Source: Fusibacter_A sp965140735
Lineage (GTDB): Bacteria; Bacillota; Clostridia; Peptostreptococcales; Acidaminobacteraceae
Assembly: GCA_965140735.1 (NCBI GenBank)
Contig: OZ223306.1
Location: 2,480,001 to 2,544,000 of the forward strand
DNA length: 64,000 bases
Direction: 5' to 3'
Shown here: positions 8,872-18,305 of the stretch, one piece after another
Position numbering within the stretch: position 1 is the first letter of the stretch
How the letters are laid out: every line of letters begins with the position of its first letter
Notes under the pieces: model-generated
Database searches by the model: none
Told to the model about the DNA's origin: nothing
What the model saw: only the letters and a program-made list of their open reading frames with translations
Program-made: the position numbers and the translations under genes

Positions 8872-11109
8872 CTAATCTACTTTTTTAATAGGCGCTAGAC
8901 CTGAATGAATTTTTTTAATCCCACAACTGTCAAATGCAATCGTAAGCGTTTCACCATCGGCTCCCACCGTTATCACTAGCCCCATACCGAACACTTTATG
9001 ATTCACCTTTGCTCCAGCAAAATAAGTTGAAGGTGTGGCTTTACTTTCATTTGTTGCAGATTTCCCCGTACTTTGAACCCCAGAAGCTTTTCCAAAAAAG
9101 CTTTGTTTACTCTTCTGCACATTTTTACTAAAATAATTTTCCTTTTTAGGTTTTGGAGCTTCAAAACTCGGCATTTCATTTTGTTCTGAAAGATTTTCAA
9201 GTATACTTTGATCCATTTCCCTTAAAAAAGGACTAGGTTGTCTAGGTTCAAATCGACCGTATTGATTTCGATTTCTTGCATGTGTAACAAATAAGCGTTC
9301 TTCTGCTCTGGTGATGCCCACATAACAAAGCCGTCTCTCTTCTTCAAGTTCCTCTGGATCATCCATTGCTCTAAAAGACGGAAACAAATTATCTTCGAGA
9401 CCCACCAAGAAAACCACTGGAAACTCAAGACCTTTAGAAGCGTGAAGCGTCATCAATAAGACACCATCTTCCTGTTCTTCAATATTATCTTGATCACTTC
9501 TAAGCGAAGTCTCCGCTAGAAAATCTCTCAAATTTGGTGATTCACTTCGCTTTTCAAATTCCTCTATAACTGTTTTAAATTCGTAAATATTGTCGATTCT
9601 TGCATCCGCTTCAATCGATCTTTCCAGTTCATAGAGTGAAATAATGTTAAGCTTTTCTAAGAGTTCATCATAAATCTGTGATACAAAGGCCGTATCTATC
9701 TTTGATTTTAAGCTTGATATGATCTCATAAAATTCGACTAATCCCTTCTGTGCCTTAGCGCCGATCCCTTCAATCTTAGAGAGATGCGGAATACACTCAA
9801 GTAATGAAAACTCTGTTTCAGATTGAAAAGCTTGTATTTTTTCTATCGTCTTACCACCAATACTTCTCTTAGGTTCATTGACGACCCTCACAAAACTCAC
9901 ATCATCACTTGGATTGACGATGAGCTTCATATACGCCAATAAGTCTTTAATTTCTTTACGTTCGTAGAACTTTAATCCGCCAATTACTTTATAAGACATG
10001 GCATTGAGCATTAATTGATCCTCAAAAGATCTCGATTGAGCATTAGTTCTATAGAGAATTGCAAAGTCAGCAAGTTTGTATTCTTTTTCTCTTACAAACT
10101 TTTTAATGCGTTCAATAATAAATTTAGCTTCATCTTTTTCGTCATAGCCTCTAAAGTAGCCTATTTTTTCACCTGAATCCTGATCTGTCCAAAGTGATTT
10201 AGCCCTTCTATTGGGATTATTCACAATTACACTGTTCGCTAAGTCCAGTATATTTTTCTTTGATCTGTAGTTTTGTTCCAGTTTAAATATTTGAGCACCT
10301 GGAAAGTCTTCTTCAAATTCCCTGATGTTTCTAATATCCGCACCACGCCATTTGTAGATAGACTGATCAGCATCCCCAACGACGAAGAGGTTTCTGTTTT
10401 TTGCTGCAAGGTATTGAATCAATGTGTACTGCGCTCTATTCGTATCTTGATACTCATCCACATGTATATATTTAAATTTGTTTTGATAGTAGCTGAGCAC
10501 ATCTTGATTTTGCTTAAATAACTCGATCGTTTTAAGCATTAAATCATCAAAATCCATTGCTTGATTTTGCTTTAGTTTCGCTTGATATAAATAGTAGAGT
10601 TTTATGAATCCCTTTTCTCTATAATCACTTGCATTTTGCATATCATAGAGTTCAGGTGTGAGCATATCATTTTTAGCCGCTGATATTTTAAATTGACTCG
10701 TCTTTAGCGGTGTCTGCTTATCATCGATGTTGAGTTCTTTGTAACACACTTTTAAAAGCGCCTTTTGATCTTGTGTGTCATAAATAACAAAATCACTTGT
10801 ATAACCAATTCGATCTGAATCTCTTCTGAGAATTCTAACACAGATTGAATGAAAGGTGCCAACCCACATTTGAGATGTCACTGGTCCTATAAGTGATCCT
10901 ATCCTTGTTTTCATTTCACTTGCAGCTTTATTGGTAAATGTAATGGCCATAATCCCAGATGGAAAAATGTCATGATTTTCTATTAAGTTTGCAATTCGAT
11001 GCGTCAGAACCCTTGTCTTTCCTGAACCAGCGCCTGCTACAACTAATATAGGCCCATCTACAACCTCAACAGCCTTCCTTTGCACAGCATTCAAGGTGCT
11101 TAAATCCAT
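8872..11109 (-). CDS. pcrA: ATP-dependent DNA helicase PcrA (UvrD/Rep family)
   Basis: Superfamily 1A 3'-5' helicase used in repair and rolling-circle replication. Motif I is GAGSGKTRVLTHR near residues 26-38, motif II is VDEYQDTN, motif III is GDADQSIYKWRGAD, and later motifs QNYRS, LMTLHASKGLEF and YVGITRAEERL are present. The C-terminal tail holds the PcrA-type KVNHKVFGMGLVITV domain. At 745 residues it is normal. The ATG follows GGGAGG. It is the upstream partner of ligA. Confidence 0.97.
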   Translation of the reverse strand: MDLSTLNAVQRKAVEVVDGPILVVAGAGSGKTRVLTHRIANLIENHDIFPSGIMAITFTNKAASEMKTRIGSLIGPVTSQMWVGTFHSICVRILRRDSDRIGYTSDFVIYDTQDQKALLKVCYKELNIDDKQTPLKTSQFKISAAKNDMLTPELYDMQNASDYREKGFIKLYYLYQAKLKQNQAMDFDDLMLKTIELFKQNQDVLSYYQNKFKYIHVDEYQDTNRAQYTLIQYLAAKNRNLFVVGDADQSIYKWRGADIRNIREFEEDFPGAQIFKLEQNYRSKKNILDLANSVIVNNPNRRAKSLWTDQDSGEKIGYFRGYDEKDEAKFIIERIKKFVREKEYKLADFAILYRTNAQSRSFEDQLMLNAMSYKVIGGLKFYERKEIKDLLAYMKLIVNPSDDVSFVRVVNEPKRSIGGKTIEKIQAFQSETEFSLLECIPHLSKIEGIGAKAQKGLVEFYEIISSLKSKIDTAFVSQIYDELLEKLNIISLYELERSIEADARIDNIYEFKTVIEEFEKRSESPNLRDFLAETSLRSDQDNIEEQEDGVLLMTLHASKGLEFPVVFLVGLEDNLFPSFRAMDDPEELEEERRLCYVGITRAEERLFVTHARNRNQYGRFEPRQPSPFLREMDQSILENLSEQNEMPSFEAPKPKKENYFSKNVQKSKQSFFGKASGVQSTGKSATNESKATPSTYFAGAKVNHKVFGMGLVITVGADGETLTIAFDSCGIKKIHSGLAPIKKVD

Positions 11110-11132
11110 TTGTTACCTCCCTTGTATCGTTT

Positions 11133-11152
11133 GAGTTAGAAAGCAATTTCTA
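11133..11152. repeat. Short perfect hairpin upstream of pcrA
   Basis: Eight-bp arms GTTAGAAA/TTTCTAAC with a four-base loop lie 24 bases before the pcrA start. Next to it a second hairpin closed by GTTAGAG/CTCTAAC spans 11174-11212 and includes a copy of the dispersed repeat. Confidence 0.5.
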
Positions 11153-11173
11153 ACCCTCATTTCGTAAATCTGG

Positions 11174-11208
11174 TTAGAGTGTCAAAATCCAATAGTTGAG
11201 CAAGCCTC
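11174..11208 (+). repeat. Dispersed repeat copy A
   Basis: This 35-base stretch matches 29 of 35 positions of the reverse complement of 23478-23512, and its first 19 bases match 43604-43622 except at two positions. It lies between pcrA and yaaR inside a hairpin closed by GTTAGAG/CTCTAAC. Confidence 0.55.
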
Positions 11209-11213
11209 TAACT

Positions 11214-11669
11214 TTATATGATTAAATTAATGAGCAATCCCTGTATTTCACCAACTTTTTTTAATATGTTGATTTCTTTGTGTTCTCTCTTTAAGATCAA
11301 ATCTGTAAGTTCCGTCAATTTACTATCTATTTCGACCACCGTTCTCATCACTTTATTTCGACCTGTTCTTGAAAAACCTCTTCTTTCCCTGATTTCAAAG
11401 CCTTTATGAACCGTTTCCTCAATGAAATCTTTAATCATTTTTTTATATTCAAACAGCGTCTCAACAGTCCGGTTCTCTATAAGCGCTTGACCTTTACGAT
11501 CAATTTCATCAAGTGCTTTTTGAAGTGCTTCCTTTTGATGATCGTATTCTTTATGGGATAAAATCTCCGTAAAACTGATTTTCCCAACATTGTTTGAAGA
11601 CGTATCTGCCTTCTTAGGAGCACTCTTACTTGCCGATTTAGATGTTTTTGATGTTTTACTTACTTTCAT
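11214..11669 (-). CDS. YaaR family protein (DUF327)
   Basis: Small charged protein of 151 residues with a Lys/Ser-rich N-terminus and a helical body containing TLFEYKKMIKDFIEETVHKGFEIRERRGF, characteristic of the YaaR/DUF327 family. YaaR is widespread in Firmicutes and its molecular role is not settled. The start ATG at 11669 follows GAGGATCTT. It lies alone between pcrA and the FlhB-tail-like gene. Confidence 0.85.
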   Translation of the reverse strand: MKVSKTSKTSKSASKSAPKKADTSSNNVGKISFTEILSHKEYDHQKEALQKALDEIDRKGQALIENRTVETLFEYKKMIKDFIEETVHKGFEIRERRGFSRTGRNKVMRTVVEIDSKLTELTDLILKREHKEINILKKVGEIQGLLINLII

Positions 11670-11831
11670 AAGATCCTCACACTCTCTATAGTCTCATATA
11701 TTATACAGGATTCTCAGCACAAACAAAAGGCTGTCCTATAAACTTGTATCCAATCCTCAGTAAAAAATCGACTTAAGTCATCCTTCAATGTCTCAAACCG
11801 ATTTCTGATGATTCTTATTCTTTTAATGATT

Positions 11832-12083
11832 TTACTTCTTGATTTGTCCCTGTTCCTTCTCAATTTTTTCAACGGTTGAACTGATCAATCCAATAAGCGC
11901 ATAAATTTGTGGCGGGATGTTGTCTCTGAGATCATTTTTAATCATATGCTTGAGTTTAGAAGGGTCTTCCTCTATTGATTTGCCCTCTTCCTTCGCTTCT
12001 TTGACCAAAGCTTCAGAGACAGATGTAAAATCATCAGTTTTTAAATGCTTTTCATATGGATTAAACTGATTGAACTTGTTCAT
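11832..12083 (-). CDS. FlhB C-terminal-domain-like protein (YlqH type)
   Basis: An 83-residue protein whose stretch ALVKEAKEEGKSIEEDPS...IPPQIYALIGLISSTVEKIE resembles stand-alone FlhB cytoplasmic-tail proteins such as Bacillus YlqH. The autocleavage motif NPTH of true FlhB is replaced around EEDPS. The ATG overlaps the stop of the FliK-like gene by four bases, so the pair is translationally coupled. FlhB tail and FliK are the two parts of the flagellar substrate-specificity switch. No other flagellar structural gene is nearby. The family call is by remembered resemblance and would need a profile search. Confidence 0.65.
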   Translation of the reverse strand: MNKFNQFNPYEKHLKTDDFTSVSEALVKEAKEEGKSIEEDPSKLKHMIKNDLRDNIPPQIYALIGLISSTVEKIEKEQGQIKK

Positions 12084-14296
12084 ATTTTGAAATCAAATCC
12101 TTTCTTTGTATCATACTTATAAGGTTCACTCGGTGTGATGTCTCCAGCTAAAGAAAATGGCTTTTCAGCTTTATAAGGTTCCAGATTAGTAACTTCGAAT
12201 TCATAACCAATCCCATCAACATCTTGTTTTAAGCCATCAAATGCCTTTGAAAGTGCTTCCATATGGTCGTTCATTATAGTGACTGCAACCTTTTCATCTT
12301 TAATCTGAATTTTAATACCGGTTTCACCTAAATGCTTAAGTTTCATGCCAAAATAGAGTTCTGCATTCTTATAATCCAATGTCTCATTGTTATTATTACC
12401 AGTCATGTAGACTTTCATATTATTGATTTCAAGATCATCTTCAAATGGCAAATTGAAGAATTGAAAACGCTGCTCACCTTGTTGATTTTGACCGGAATCA
12501 TTCATCATCTGTTGACCAGTGAGACTCATAAGTGTTTCTTCAACATTTCGATTTGAACTGTCTTCTTTCATTAATTTAAGCAAGATTTCTTTAATGTTTT
12601 CATTGATGTGATCCATCTTGACCCCATCCGATTTCTTGGAAAGCGCTTCTGCAGTTTCTACTTCGTGATTTAACCCTAAACTTCTTAAGACTTCTAGAAT
12701 ATCGCGCGCTGACCGCTCTCCACTTAAATCTTTTTGAAGCTCTAGTGTTTTAGCGACTTCATCTTTTATGGTCGTTGACTTAACCCGAACTCGCTCTGCC
12801 TCAGGTTTTAACATTTCAAGTGCTTCTTTAACCCGTTCTGTGGCAAAACTCTGAATTTTTTTAGGATTCATATTAACTTTTATTTTTTGGAGTTGTTCAT
12901 GTGTTTCTTTCATAATGGCAATGGCTTTTTCCATATCGCCACTTGCAAGATACTTTTGCGCATTTGCCAGTTGTCCAGACATTACCAATAGTTTCTTTTC
13001 AGTACCCATATCTGTATACAGAGAGACTTCGCTCTTCATTATCATTTTTTCCAGTACATCAATCGCTTTTTGGACAGATTCAGGCGTTGGGGCTTGATCT
13101 GTACGCGTTAATTGGATCAATTCATCTTTTGTCGCTTCAAATGCTGCTTGCAATGCAGCTGATTTTTCTGTGATGGTTTCAACTATAAACGTCTTCACAT
13201 CAAAAGACTGCAATATGTCTTGATGTGTTTGTGAAATTGTACCGAGCATTTGCTCTAGTGCTAGGATGACTGTTGATTCATCTAACTCTACTGCTTGTCC
13301 CAGTTCTGCTGCTTCATTCTCAGAGTTTCCGTCCATAGCGTCTGCCCCATCTGTACCTAAGGTTTCTGACGATTCAGATTGAATTTGTTCTCCTGAGCTT
13401 GCCTTTAATAAATCACTAAGTATCGTTTTAACCACTTGGTTGTCATTCACCAGTGACGTTAAGTGACTTACACTTTCTGAACCACTTTGTATCGCTGATA
13501 CAAGTTGTTTTAATGCCGAGAGCACGTCTTCTTGACTATTAAACTTGCCTTCTGATGCCTTTTCCGAGTCGGAGATAGAATCAATAAGCTCTTGAATACG
13601 CACAGCATCACTTTTTAGGTTTAAGATTGGATTCACTTGACCTGGGTCTACACCAATCGATAAAATATTGCTGATCTGGTTAGGTGTTAGAGATGCATTT
13701 TTAACGAGAGCCGCCATAGCATCTGATAAATCCTTTAGACCTCCAGACTCTAAGGCGCCTTTAAGTGTATCTCTATATTGTTCTGGCAACGTGTCGATAA
13801 TCTGCTTAGCGACTGCTTTAACAGCATCTTCAACACTCGCGCCTCCTTTTATAGCCGATTTAAGTGCCTCTTTTAAATTTTTAGGCAGTTTTAAATGATC
13901 GATGATATTATCAAGTTTTTCACTATCTGCTTCGCTCTGTTCTCCTAATTCACCCGTTTTGGGGATTAAGATTTCAACATCCATATCGGGATTCTCTGTA
14001 AGTGCACTGTGAATAGTCTCTAAATTATCTTGGCTGATATCAATGCCCTTGTAGAGCGCAATTTCAACTGTATTCAGTTTTTCATTTAAAGGACCATCTG
14101 TTTTTTTTACAAAATCGTCAATAGTCTTAACTTCTTTTTCAGATAAATTAACTTGATATTTTGAAGCCAATTGATTCACGCCTGGTGTTTTACTCTTAAA
14201 GCTTTCAAGTACTTTTTCACCTACGCTTTGCTCTTTTGGCTTTAAATTGTATTTCTGCTCTGATACTAAGGATTGCAAAAGCTGATTTATTTTCAT
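12080..14296 (-). CDS. Large FliK-like protein (YlqG type)
   Basis: A 738-residue acidic, mostly helical cytoplasmic protein without signal peptide or membrane segment. Its C-terminal 130 residues (MKVYMTGNNN...FGMKLKHLGETGIKIQIKD...NDHMEALSKAFDGLKQDV) have the alternation seen in the C-domain of FliK-like hook-length proteins. The middle has SxxL/DxxL helical repeats and the early part a GGASVEDAVKAVAK helix. Genes of this kind paired with an FlhB-tail gene match Bacillus ylqG-ylqH. The start ATG follows AAAGGAG by seven bases. Function in flagellar export is an inference from this pairing. Confidence 0.55.
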   Translation of the reverse strand: MKINQLLQSLVSEQKYNLKPKEQSVGEKVLESFKSKTPGVNQLASKYQVNLSEKEVKTIDDFVKKTDGPLNEKLNTVEIALYKGIDISQDNLETIHSALTENPDMDVEILIPKTGELGEQSEADSEKLDNIIDHLKLPKNLKEALKSAIKGGASVEDAVKAVAKQIIDTLPEQYRDTLKGALESGGLKDLSDAMAALVKNASLTPNQISNILSIGVDPGQVNPILNLKSDAVRIQELIDSISDSEKASEGKFNSQEDVLSALKQLVSAIQSGSESVSHLTSLVNDNQVVKTILSDLLKASSGEQIQSESSETLGTDGADAMDGNSENEAAELGQAVELDESTVILALEQMLGTISQTHQDILQSFDVKTFIVETITEKSAALQAAFEATKDELIQLTRTDQAPTPESVQKAIDVLEKMIMKSEVSLYTDMGTEKKLLVMSGQLANAQKYLASGDMEKAIAIMKETHEQLQKIKVNMNPKKIQSFATERVKEALEMLKPEAERVRVKSTTIKDEVAKTLELQKDLSGERSARDILEVLRSLGLNHEVETAEALSKKSDGVKMDHINENIKEILLKLMKEDSSNRNVEETLMSLTGQQMMNDSGQNQQGEQRFQFFNLPFEDDLEINNMKVYMTGNNNNETLDYKNAELYFGMKLKHLGETGIKIQIKDEKVAVTIMNDHMEALSKAFDGLKQDVDGIGYEFEVTNLEPYKAEKPFSLAGDITPSEPYKYDTKKGFDFKI

Positions 14297-14436
14297 GTGA
14301 GTCTCCTTTATGCATTATAGGATTCCTACTTAGATTTAAGTTCTTTATTTTTTTCCTATAAGGTTTATCGGCAAAAAGGGGGATTATCATCAGCATAAAT
14401 AGAGATTCAATTATAAAGTAAATACCTCATTAATTT

Positions 14437-14866
14437 CTACTTCCCTGTAAAAATGATTTTATCGACTTCCCACTCACCATTATCCAGTTGCTCTTCAACC
14501 CTAAAAGCAATTCTATCTCCTACTTTTAAATTTTCATACATCTTCTCTAAGTCACCAAACTGAATAGGTTGTTTCTCACCACTTATTCCTAGACGCAATC
14601 CAATATCAACAGGTTTAGACACATGAATTATAACTCCATCTTCAAGCATATTGTCTAACTGCGGATATGGTGTTTCTGCATACTTAAGGCTAATCCGTTT
14701 GATATGTTATATTATTTTGAATGCTCACAACTTCCCCATAATATTGATCCAATGGTGGCTTAGTATTATTTAGCCTACTGTTTGATATCACATTAAAAAC
14801 TAGTATAATACATGTATTGATCAGTATAAGTACTAGTACCAAATATTTAATTTTCTTCTTATCCAC
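14437..14866 (-). pseudogene. Membrane-anchored small protein, apparently frameshifted
   Basis: Two minus-strand frames join into one plausible gene. The first starts with GTG at 14866 after GGGAGG and encodes a Lys-rich N-terminus, one membrane helix (YLVLVLILINTCIILVFNVI) and QYYGEVVSIQNNITYQTD, then stops at 14690. The second, in another frame, continues from about 14705 as IKRISLKYAETPYPQLDN and runs through EDGVIIHVSK to IIFTGK at 14437. The frames overlap only over about 14 bases around 14693-14706, where a one-base shift would fuse them into about 143 residues. This is either a recent mutation or a sequencing error. The downstream part could alone be read from ATG 14649 (70 residues), but no ribosome site precedes it. 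Family not recognised. Confidence 0.6.
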
Positions 14867-14986
14867 TCTTATGCCTCCCGTTCATTAGATTAAATTGATT
14901 CATCGTGAATTATCATTCATATGCTAAACAAATTATTTCAAAAGTGCTTTTATGTATTTTGAATATGTAAAAACTTTATATTAATA

Positions 14987-15016
14987 ATAGCGTAGCAGTC
15001 ACAACAGCTACGCTAT
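14987..15016. terminator. Hairpin terminator after the feo-eamA operon
   Basis: Perfect 10-bp arms ATAGCGTAGC/GCTACGCTAT with a 10-base loop, 30 bases past the eamA stop; the T-run is weak (ATTATTAATATAAAG side). Confidence 0.65.
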
Positions 15017-15046
15017 AAAGTCTAACCTTATATCTATTTATATGAA

Positions 15047-15970
15047 TCACTCTAATTCAGTGACTACTTTTTGTTTTTTTCCCGATTTCAAAACTTTCTG
15101 CTCATGTACTGTCGTTATCGTAACAGATGCCAGTACAAGTGCGCCACCGATAAACTGTCTCACAGAAATCAAAGTACCAAGATAGAAAAAACTAAAGACT
15201 ATGGTAACAATGGGTAAAAAATTTATAAAGACTGATGCTTCTGTCACACCGAGTAAGTCCATCGCCTTAGCAAAATAGTAAAAACCCAAAACAGATGCAA
15301 AAATGCTCAGAAAGACTAAATTAAAAATTGCTTCAAAACCAATTGCATGCCAATTATTGGATTCAAAGAATACGAAAGGCACAAAAAAAGGAATGCTATA
15401 TAAAAATTGATAATAAATAATTGTCAGATAAGAATACCGTTCAAATAAAGGCTTTGATGCCATAGAATAAATGACCCATGCCACAACGGCACCAAACATC
15501 ATCAAGTAACCCACACTCTCTTGCACTTTAAAAAACTCACTTAACTTAATATCCACAATAAAAACAACCCCTAAAACGGATAATAAGACTGCAAATAGGT
15601 CAAGCCCATCAATTTTTCGTCTAAAAATAATGGATTCAAAGATCAACGTAAACACAGGTATTGCTGCAATAATAAGTGCTGCTGGCGATGCCGAAATGTA
15701 TTTAATTCCCATATTTTCAAAGAAGAAATATATACCAATGCCAACACTCCCTGCAAGCACAAAAAGGAATCTATCTTTCGGGGCTATTTTAAGAGGTTGC
15801 TTTGTCATCTTCATAGCCACGTATAGAAGTGCTGTAGCAATCACAAATCGGATTGCACCTATGGTCATAGGCCCAAGCAAGCCTAATAAAAACTCCGTAC
15901 ATACAAAAGAAATGCCCCACGCAAACACGGGGACTAATACACTTAATAAACCTTTAGTTTTTCTTGTCAT
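15047..15970 (-). CDS. EamA/DMT family permease
   Basis: A ten-helix drug/metabolite-type transporter with the two EamA repeats: WGISFVCTEFLLGLLGPMTIGAIRF in the first, and WVIYSMASKP...GFYYFAKAMDLLGVTEASVF in the second. Substrate cannot be inferred. I place the start at ATG 15970 (307 residues) because AGAAGG lies eight bases before it; a TTG at 15994 would lengthen the overlap with the previous gene. It overlaps the end of the FeoB-associated gene by 17 bases, so it is likely co-transcribed with feoAB. Confidence 0.85.
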   Translation of the reverse strand: MTRKTKGLLSVLVPVFAWGISFVCTEFLLGLLGPMTIGAIRFVIATALLYVAMKMTKQPLKIAPKDRFLFVLAGSVGIGIYFFFENMGIKYISASPAALIIAAIPVFTLIFESIIFRRKIDGLDLFAVLLSVLGVVFIVDIKLSEFFKVQESVGYLMMFGAVVAWVIYSMASKPLFERYSYLTIIYYQFLYSIPFFVPFVFFESNNWHAIGFEAIFNLVFLSIFASVLGFYYFAKAMDLLGVTEASVFINFLPIVTIVFSFFYLGTLISVRQFIGGALVLASVTITTVHEQKVLKSGKKQKVVTELE

Positions 15971-16148
15971 CCTGGTCACCTTCTCCGAGGTCAATTATAC
16001 CATGAACTTCGTTACAATGACAATCCTCAGATTTAACAGAACAGCTCATACACTTACCCGCTTTCACTTGCCTAATTGACTTCCGAATGATCTTAAATGC
16101 ATAAAGTGCAATTAAAATACCAATTACGATCGTGATTACAGTTCCCAT
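15954..16148 (-). CDS. FeoB-associated Cys-rich membrane protein
   Basis: A 64-residue protein with one N-terminal membrane helix (TVITIVIGILIALYAFKIIRK), a basic segment and a Cys cluster CMSCSVKSEDCHC, then an acidic tail. Small proteins of this form follow feoB in many Firmicutes and are thought to assist ferrous iron transport in the way FeoC does elsewhere. AGGAGG precedes the ATG. It starts 29 bases after feoB. Confidence 0.85.
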   Translation of the reverse strand: MGTVITIVIGILIALYAFKIIRKSIRQVKAGKCMSCSVKSEDCHCNEVHGIIDLGEGDQDDKKN

Positions 16149-16177
16149 GTAAACCTCCTATACAGCTTAAACATAGA

Positions 16178-18016
16178 TTAAAAGAACAACAAGCCCACTC
16201 TATAAAATAGAAAAGCAACACTCCAAGCCACTACAAATTGATAGACCACAGAAAAGCCTGTCCACTTCCACGAGTTTGTCTCTCTTTTAATAACACCTAT
16301 AACCGCAACACATGGCGTATAGAGCAAGACAAAAACCATAAAGACATAAGCAGTCAGAGGTTCAAAAGTACCCGAAAGTGCCGTTAAAAAAGTCGTTGAA
16401 CCATCGGTTACTCCCAAAACAATCGCCATATTAGATATAATCATTTCTTTAGCAAGCATACCTGTCAATAGAGATAACGAGATTTCCCATGAACCAAACC
16501 CTAAAGGTGCCATAATAGGTGCCATTAACTTTCCAATGCTAGCACCAAAACTTTCATTAATAGTTACCATCCCTGTGGTGTTAAAATTAAGTGTAAACCA
16601 AAGGATTACTGAAGCCGCAAAGATAATTGTCCCCGCTTTTACAAGATATCCTTTGACACGTTCCCAAACATGAACCAATAACGATTTAAAATTAGGTAGC
16701 CTATAGACTGGTAATTCCATTATAAAATGTGATTCATTTTCCCTGAAAATTGTCTTTCTAAATATGACTGCCACAAGTAAGGCAACCACAATACCGAGTA
16801 CATAAAGTGAAAAAGTCACAAGTGTTTCATAACCTTTAAAAAACACAGACGCAAATAACACATACACCGGAAATCTAGCACCACAAGATACAAAGGGATT
16901 GATCAAAATACTCAACAATCGATCTTTTTCATTTTCAATCGTTCTTGTGGCCATAATCGCAGGCACATTACATCCAAACCCTAAAATCATAGGGACAAAG
17001 GTTCTACCGTTCAAACCAAACTTGGACATCCACTTATCCATAATATAGGCCACTCTAGCCATATAACCACTATCTTCTAAAAGAGAAATAAAGAAAAATA
17101 AAATTGCAATATTGGGTACAAATGTTAGAACACCACCTACACCGCCTATAATCCCATCTACTACAAGTCTATTCATCCACTCTGCCACTCCAAAATTGGA
17201 TAGAAAACTACTTATGGATGGTCCTAAAATATCTGAGAAAAATACATCAATTGAATCTAAAAATATACCGCCTACTTTAAACGTCATATAAAATACAAAA
17301 GCCATAATCGCTAGAAATACTGGAAATCCAACAAACTCATTTAAAAGCCAATTATCCAGTTTAGCAGTTTTAGTATCATATACTGTGTTCATCTTTACCA
17401 TGACATCTTTTAAAAGCGCATCAATATATTCATAGCGTTTTTTAGAAATTTGTTCTTCTGAGTCATTTGACGCTTCAATCTCTTTTAAGATCGGACTCTT
17501 ATCCGAATATTTCATCGGTTTAGAATGTGCCATTGCCGTTGCTTGATCAAGCAAAAGCTCTATATTGAGCTTATTTTGAGCAGAAATTAAAACAACCGGA
17601 AAACCCAATTGTTTGCTCATTTTTTCTATATTAATTTGGATATCTTTTTTTTCAAGTTCATCCATCATGTTAATAGCAAGTACCATAGGTGTACTCAATG
17701 CCATTAATTGAGTGGTCAAATATAAGTTCCGCTCCAGTAGTGTGCCATCAACAACATTGATAACCACATCTGGTTTTTCATCTAATATATATTCTCTTGC
17801 AACTATTTCTTCAATACTAAAAGGTTCTAAACTATAAATACCCGGAAGATCTACCAAGTTATATACATGATCTTTGTATTTCTTTTTACCTTCTTTTTTC
17901 TCAACAGTCACACCAGGCCAGTTTCCAACGTAGTGGTTACCGCCTGTTAGCGTATTAAACAAAGTGGTTTTTCCTGAATTCGGATTACCAGCAATCGCCA
18001 CATTGATTGTTTTCAT
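16178..18016 (-). CDS. feoB: Ferrous iron transport protein B
   Basis: GTP-driven Fe2+ permease. The N-terminal G domain has G1 GNPNSGKT at residues 10-17, the GGNHYVGNWPGVTVEK switch and G3 DLPG. The membrane part has the two Gate motifs with conserved Cys (FGCNVPAIMATRTIEN, NPFVSCGARFPVY) and TPCVAVI near the end. Length 612 is slightly short for FeoB but typical for compact clostridial forms. The start ATG at 18016 lies 18 bases after the feoA stop. Confidence 0.97.
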   Translation of the reverse strand: MKTINVAIAGNPNSGKTTLFNTLTGGNHYVGNWPGVTVEKKEGKKKYKDHVYNLVDLPGIYSLEPFSIEEIVAREYILDEKPDVVINVVDGTLLERNLYLTTQLMALSTPMVLAINMMDELEKKDIQINIEKMSKQLGFPVVLISAQNKLNIELLLDQATAMAHSKPMKYSDKSPILKEIEASNDSEEQISKKRYEYIDALLKDVMVKMNTVYDTKTAKLDNWLLNEFVGFPVFLAIMAFVFYMTFKVGGIFLDSIDVFFSDILGPSISSFLSNFGVAEWMNRLVVDGIIGGVGGVLTFVPNIAILFFFISLLEDSGYMARVAYIMDKWMSKFGLNGRTFVPMILGFGCNVPAIMATRTIENEKDRLLSILINPFVSCGARFPVYVLFASVFFKGYETLVTFSLYVLGIVVALLVAVIFRKTIFRENESHFIMELPVYRLPNFKSLLVHVWERVKGYLVKAGTIIFAASVILWFTLNFNTTGMVTINESFGASIGKLMAPIMAPLGFGSWEISLSLLTGMLAKEMIISNMAIVLGVTDGSTTFLTALSGTFEPLTAYVFMVFVLLYTPCVAVIGVIKRETNSWKWTGFSVVYQFVVAWSVAFLFYRVGLLFF

Positions 18017-18033
18017 AATATCACGATCCTCCA

Positions 18034-18261
18034 CTATGCACGCACTGGTGTTACATCTAACATGGATGCAATTTGGTCTGAAATTGCAAGTCTTGTGCCT
18101 CTAATTTCAACAACCATCGGACCGTTTCTCGTCTTTAAAACGGGCATAAAACGCACACCATCCGTTAAGCCCATGTCTCTTAATTTGCGCCTTAATTTAT
18201 CACTACCATTTATCGTATTTAATACAACATGCTTACCAATTACCGCATTTGTTAAAGCCAT
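18034..18261 (-). CDS. feoA: Ferrous iron transport protein A
   Basis: A 75-residue SH3-like cytosolic partner of FeoB, with the family segments LRRKLRDMGLTDGVRFMPV and GPMVVEIRGTRLAIS. The start is ATG 18261, since AAAGGAG lies six bases upstream; a longer frame to 18294 would run into the leader. First gene of the iron operon behind a Fur-box promoter. Confidence 0.95.
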   Translation of the reverse strand: MALTNAVIGKHVVLNTINGSDKLRRKLRDMGLTDGVRFMPVLKTRNGPMVVEIRGTRLAISDQIASMLDVTPVRA

Positions 18262-18279
18262 AACATTCTCCTTTAAGCT

Positions 18280-18298
18280 GATAATGAATCTCATTCAC
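18280..18298. promoter_or_regulatory. Second Fur-like box, weaker
   Basis: GATAATGAATCTCATTCAC matches the 19-base Fur consensus at 14 positions. It lies between the promoter and the feoA start, so two Fur dimers could flank the transcription start. Confidence 0.5.
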
Positions 18299-18305
18299 AC
18301 TTTTA

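Noticed and set aside
12332..13898. Plus-strand ORFs of 60-76 codons opposite the FliK-like gene
   Set aside because: Shadows of the long minus-strand gene, without ribosome sites.
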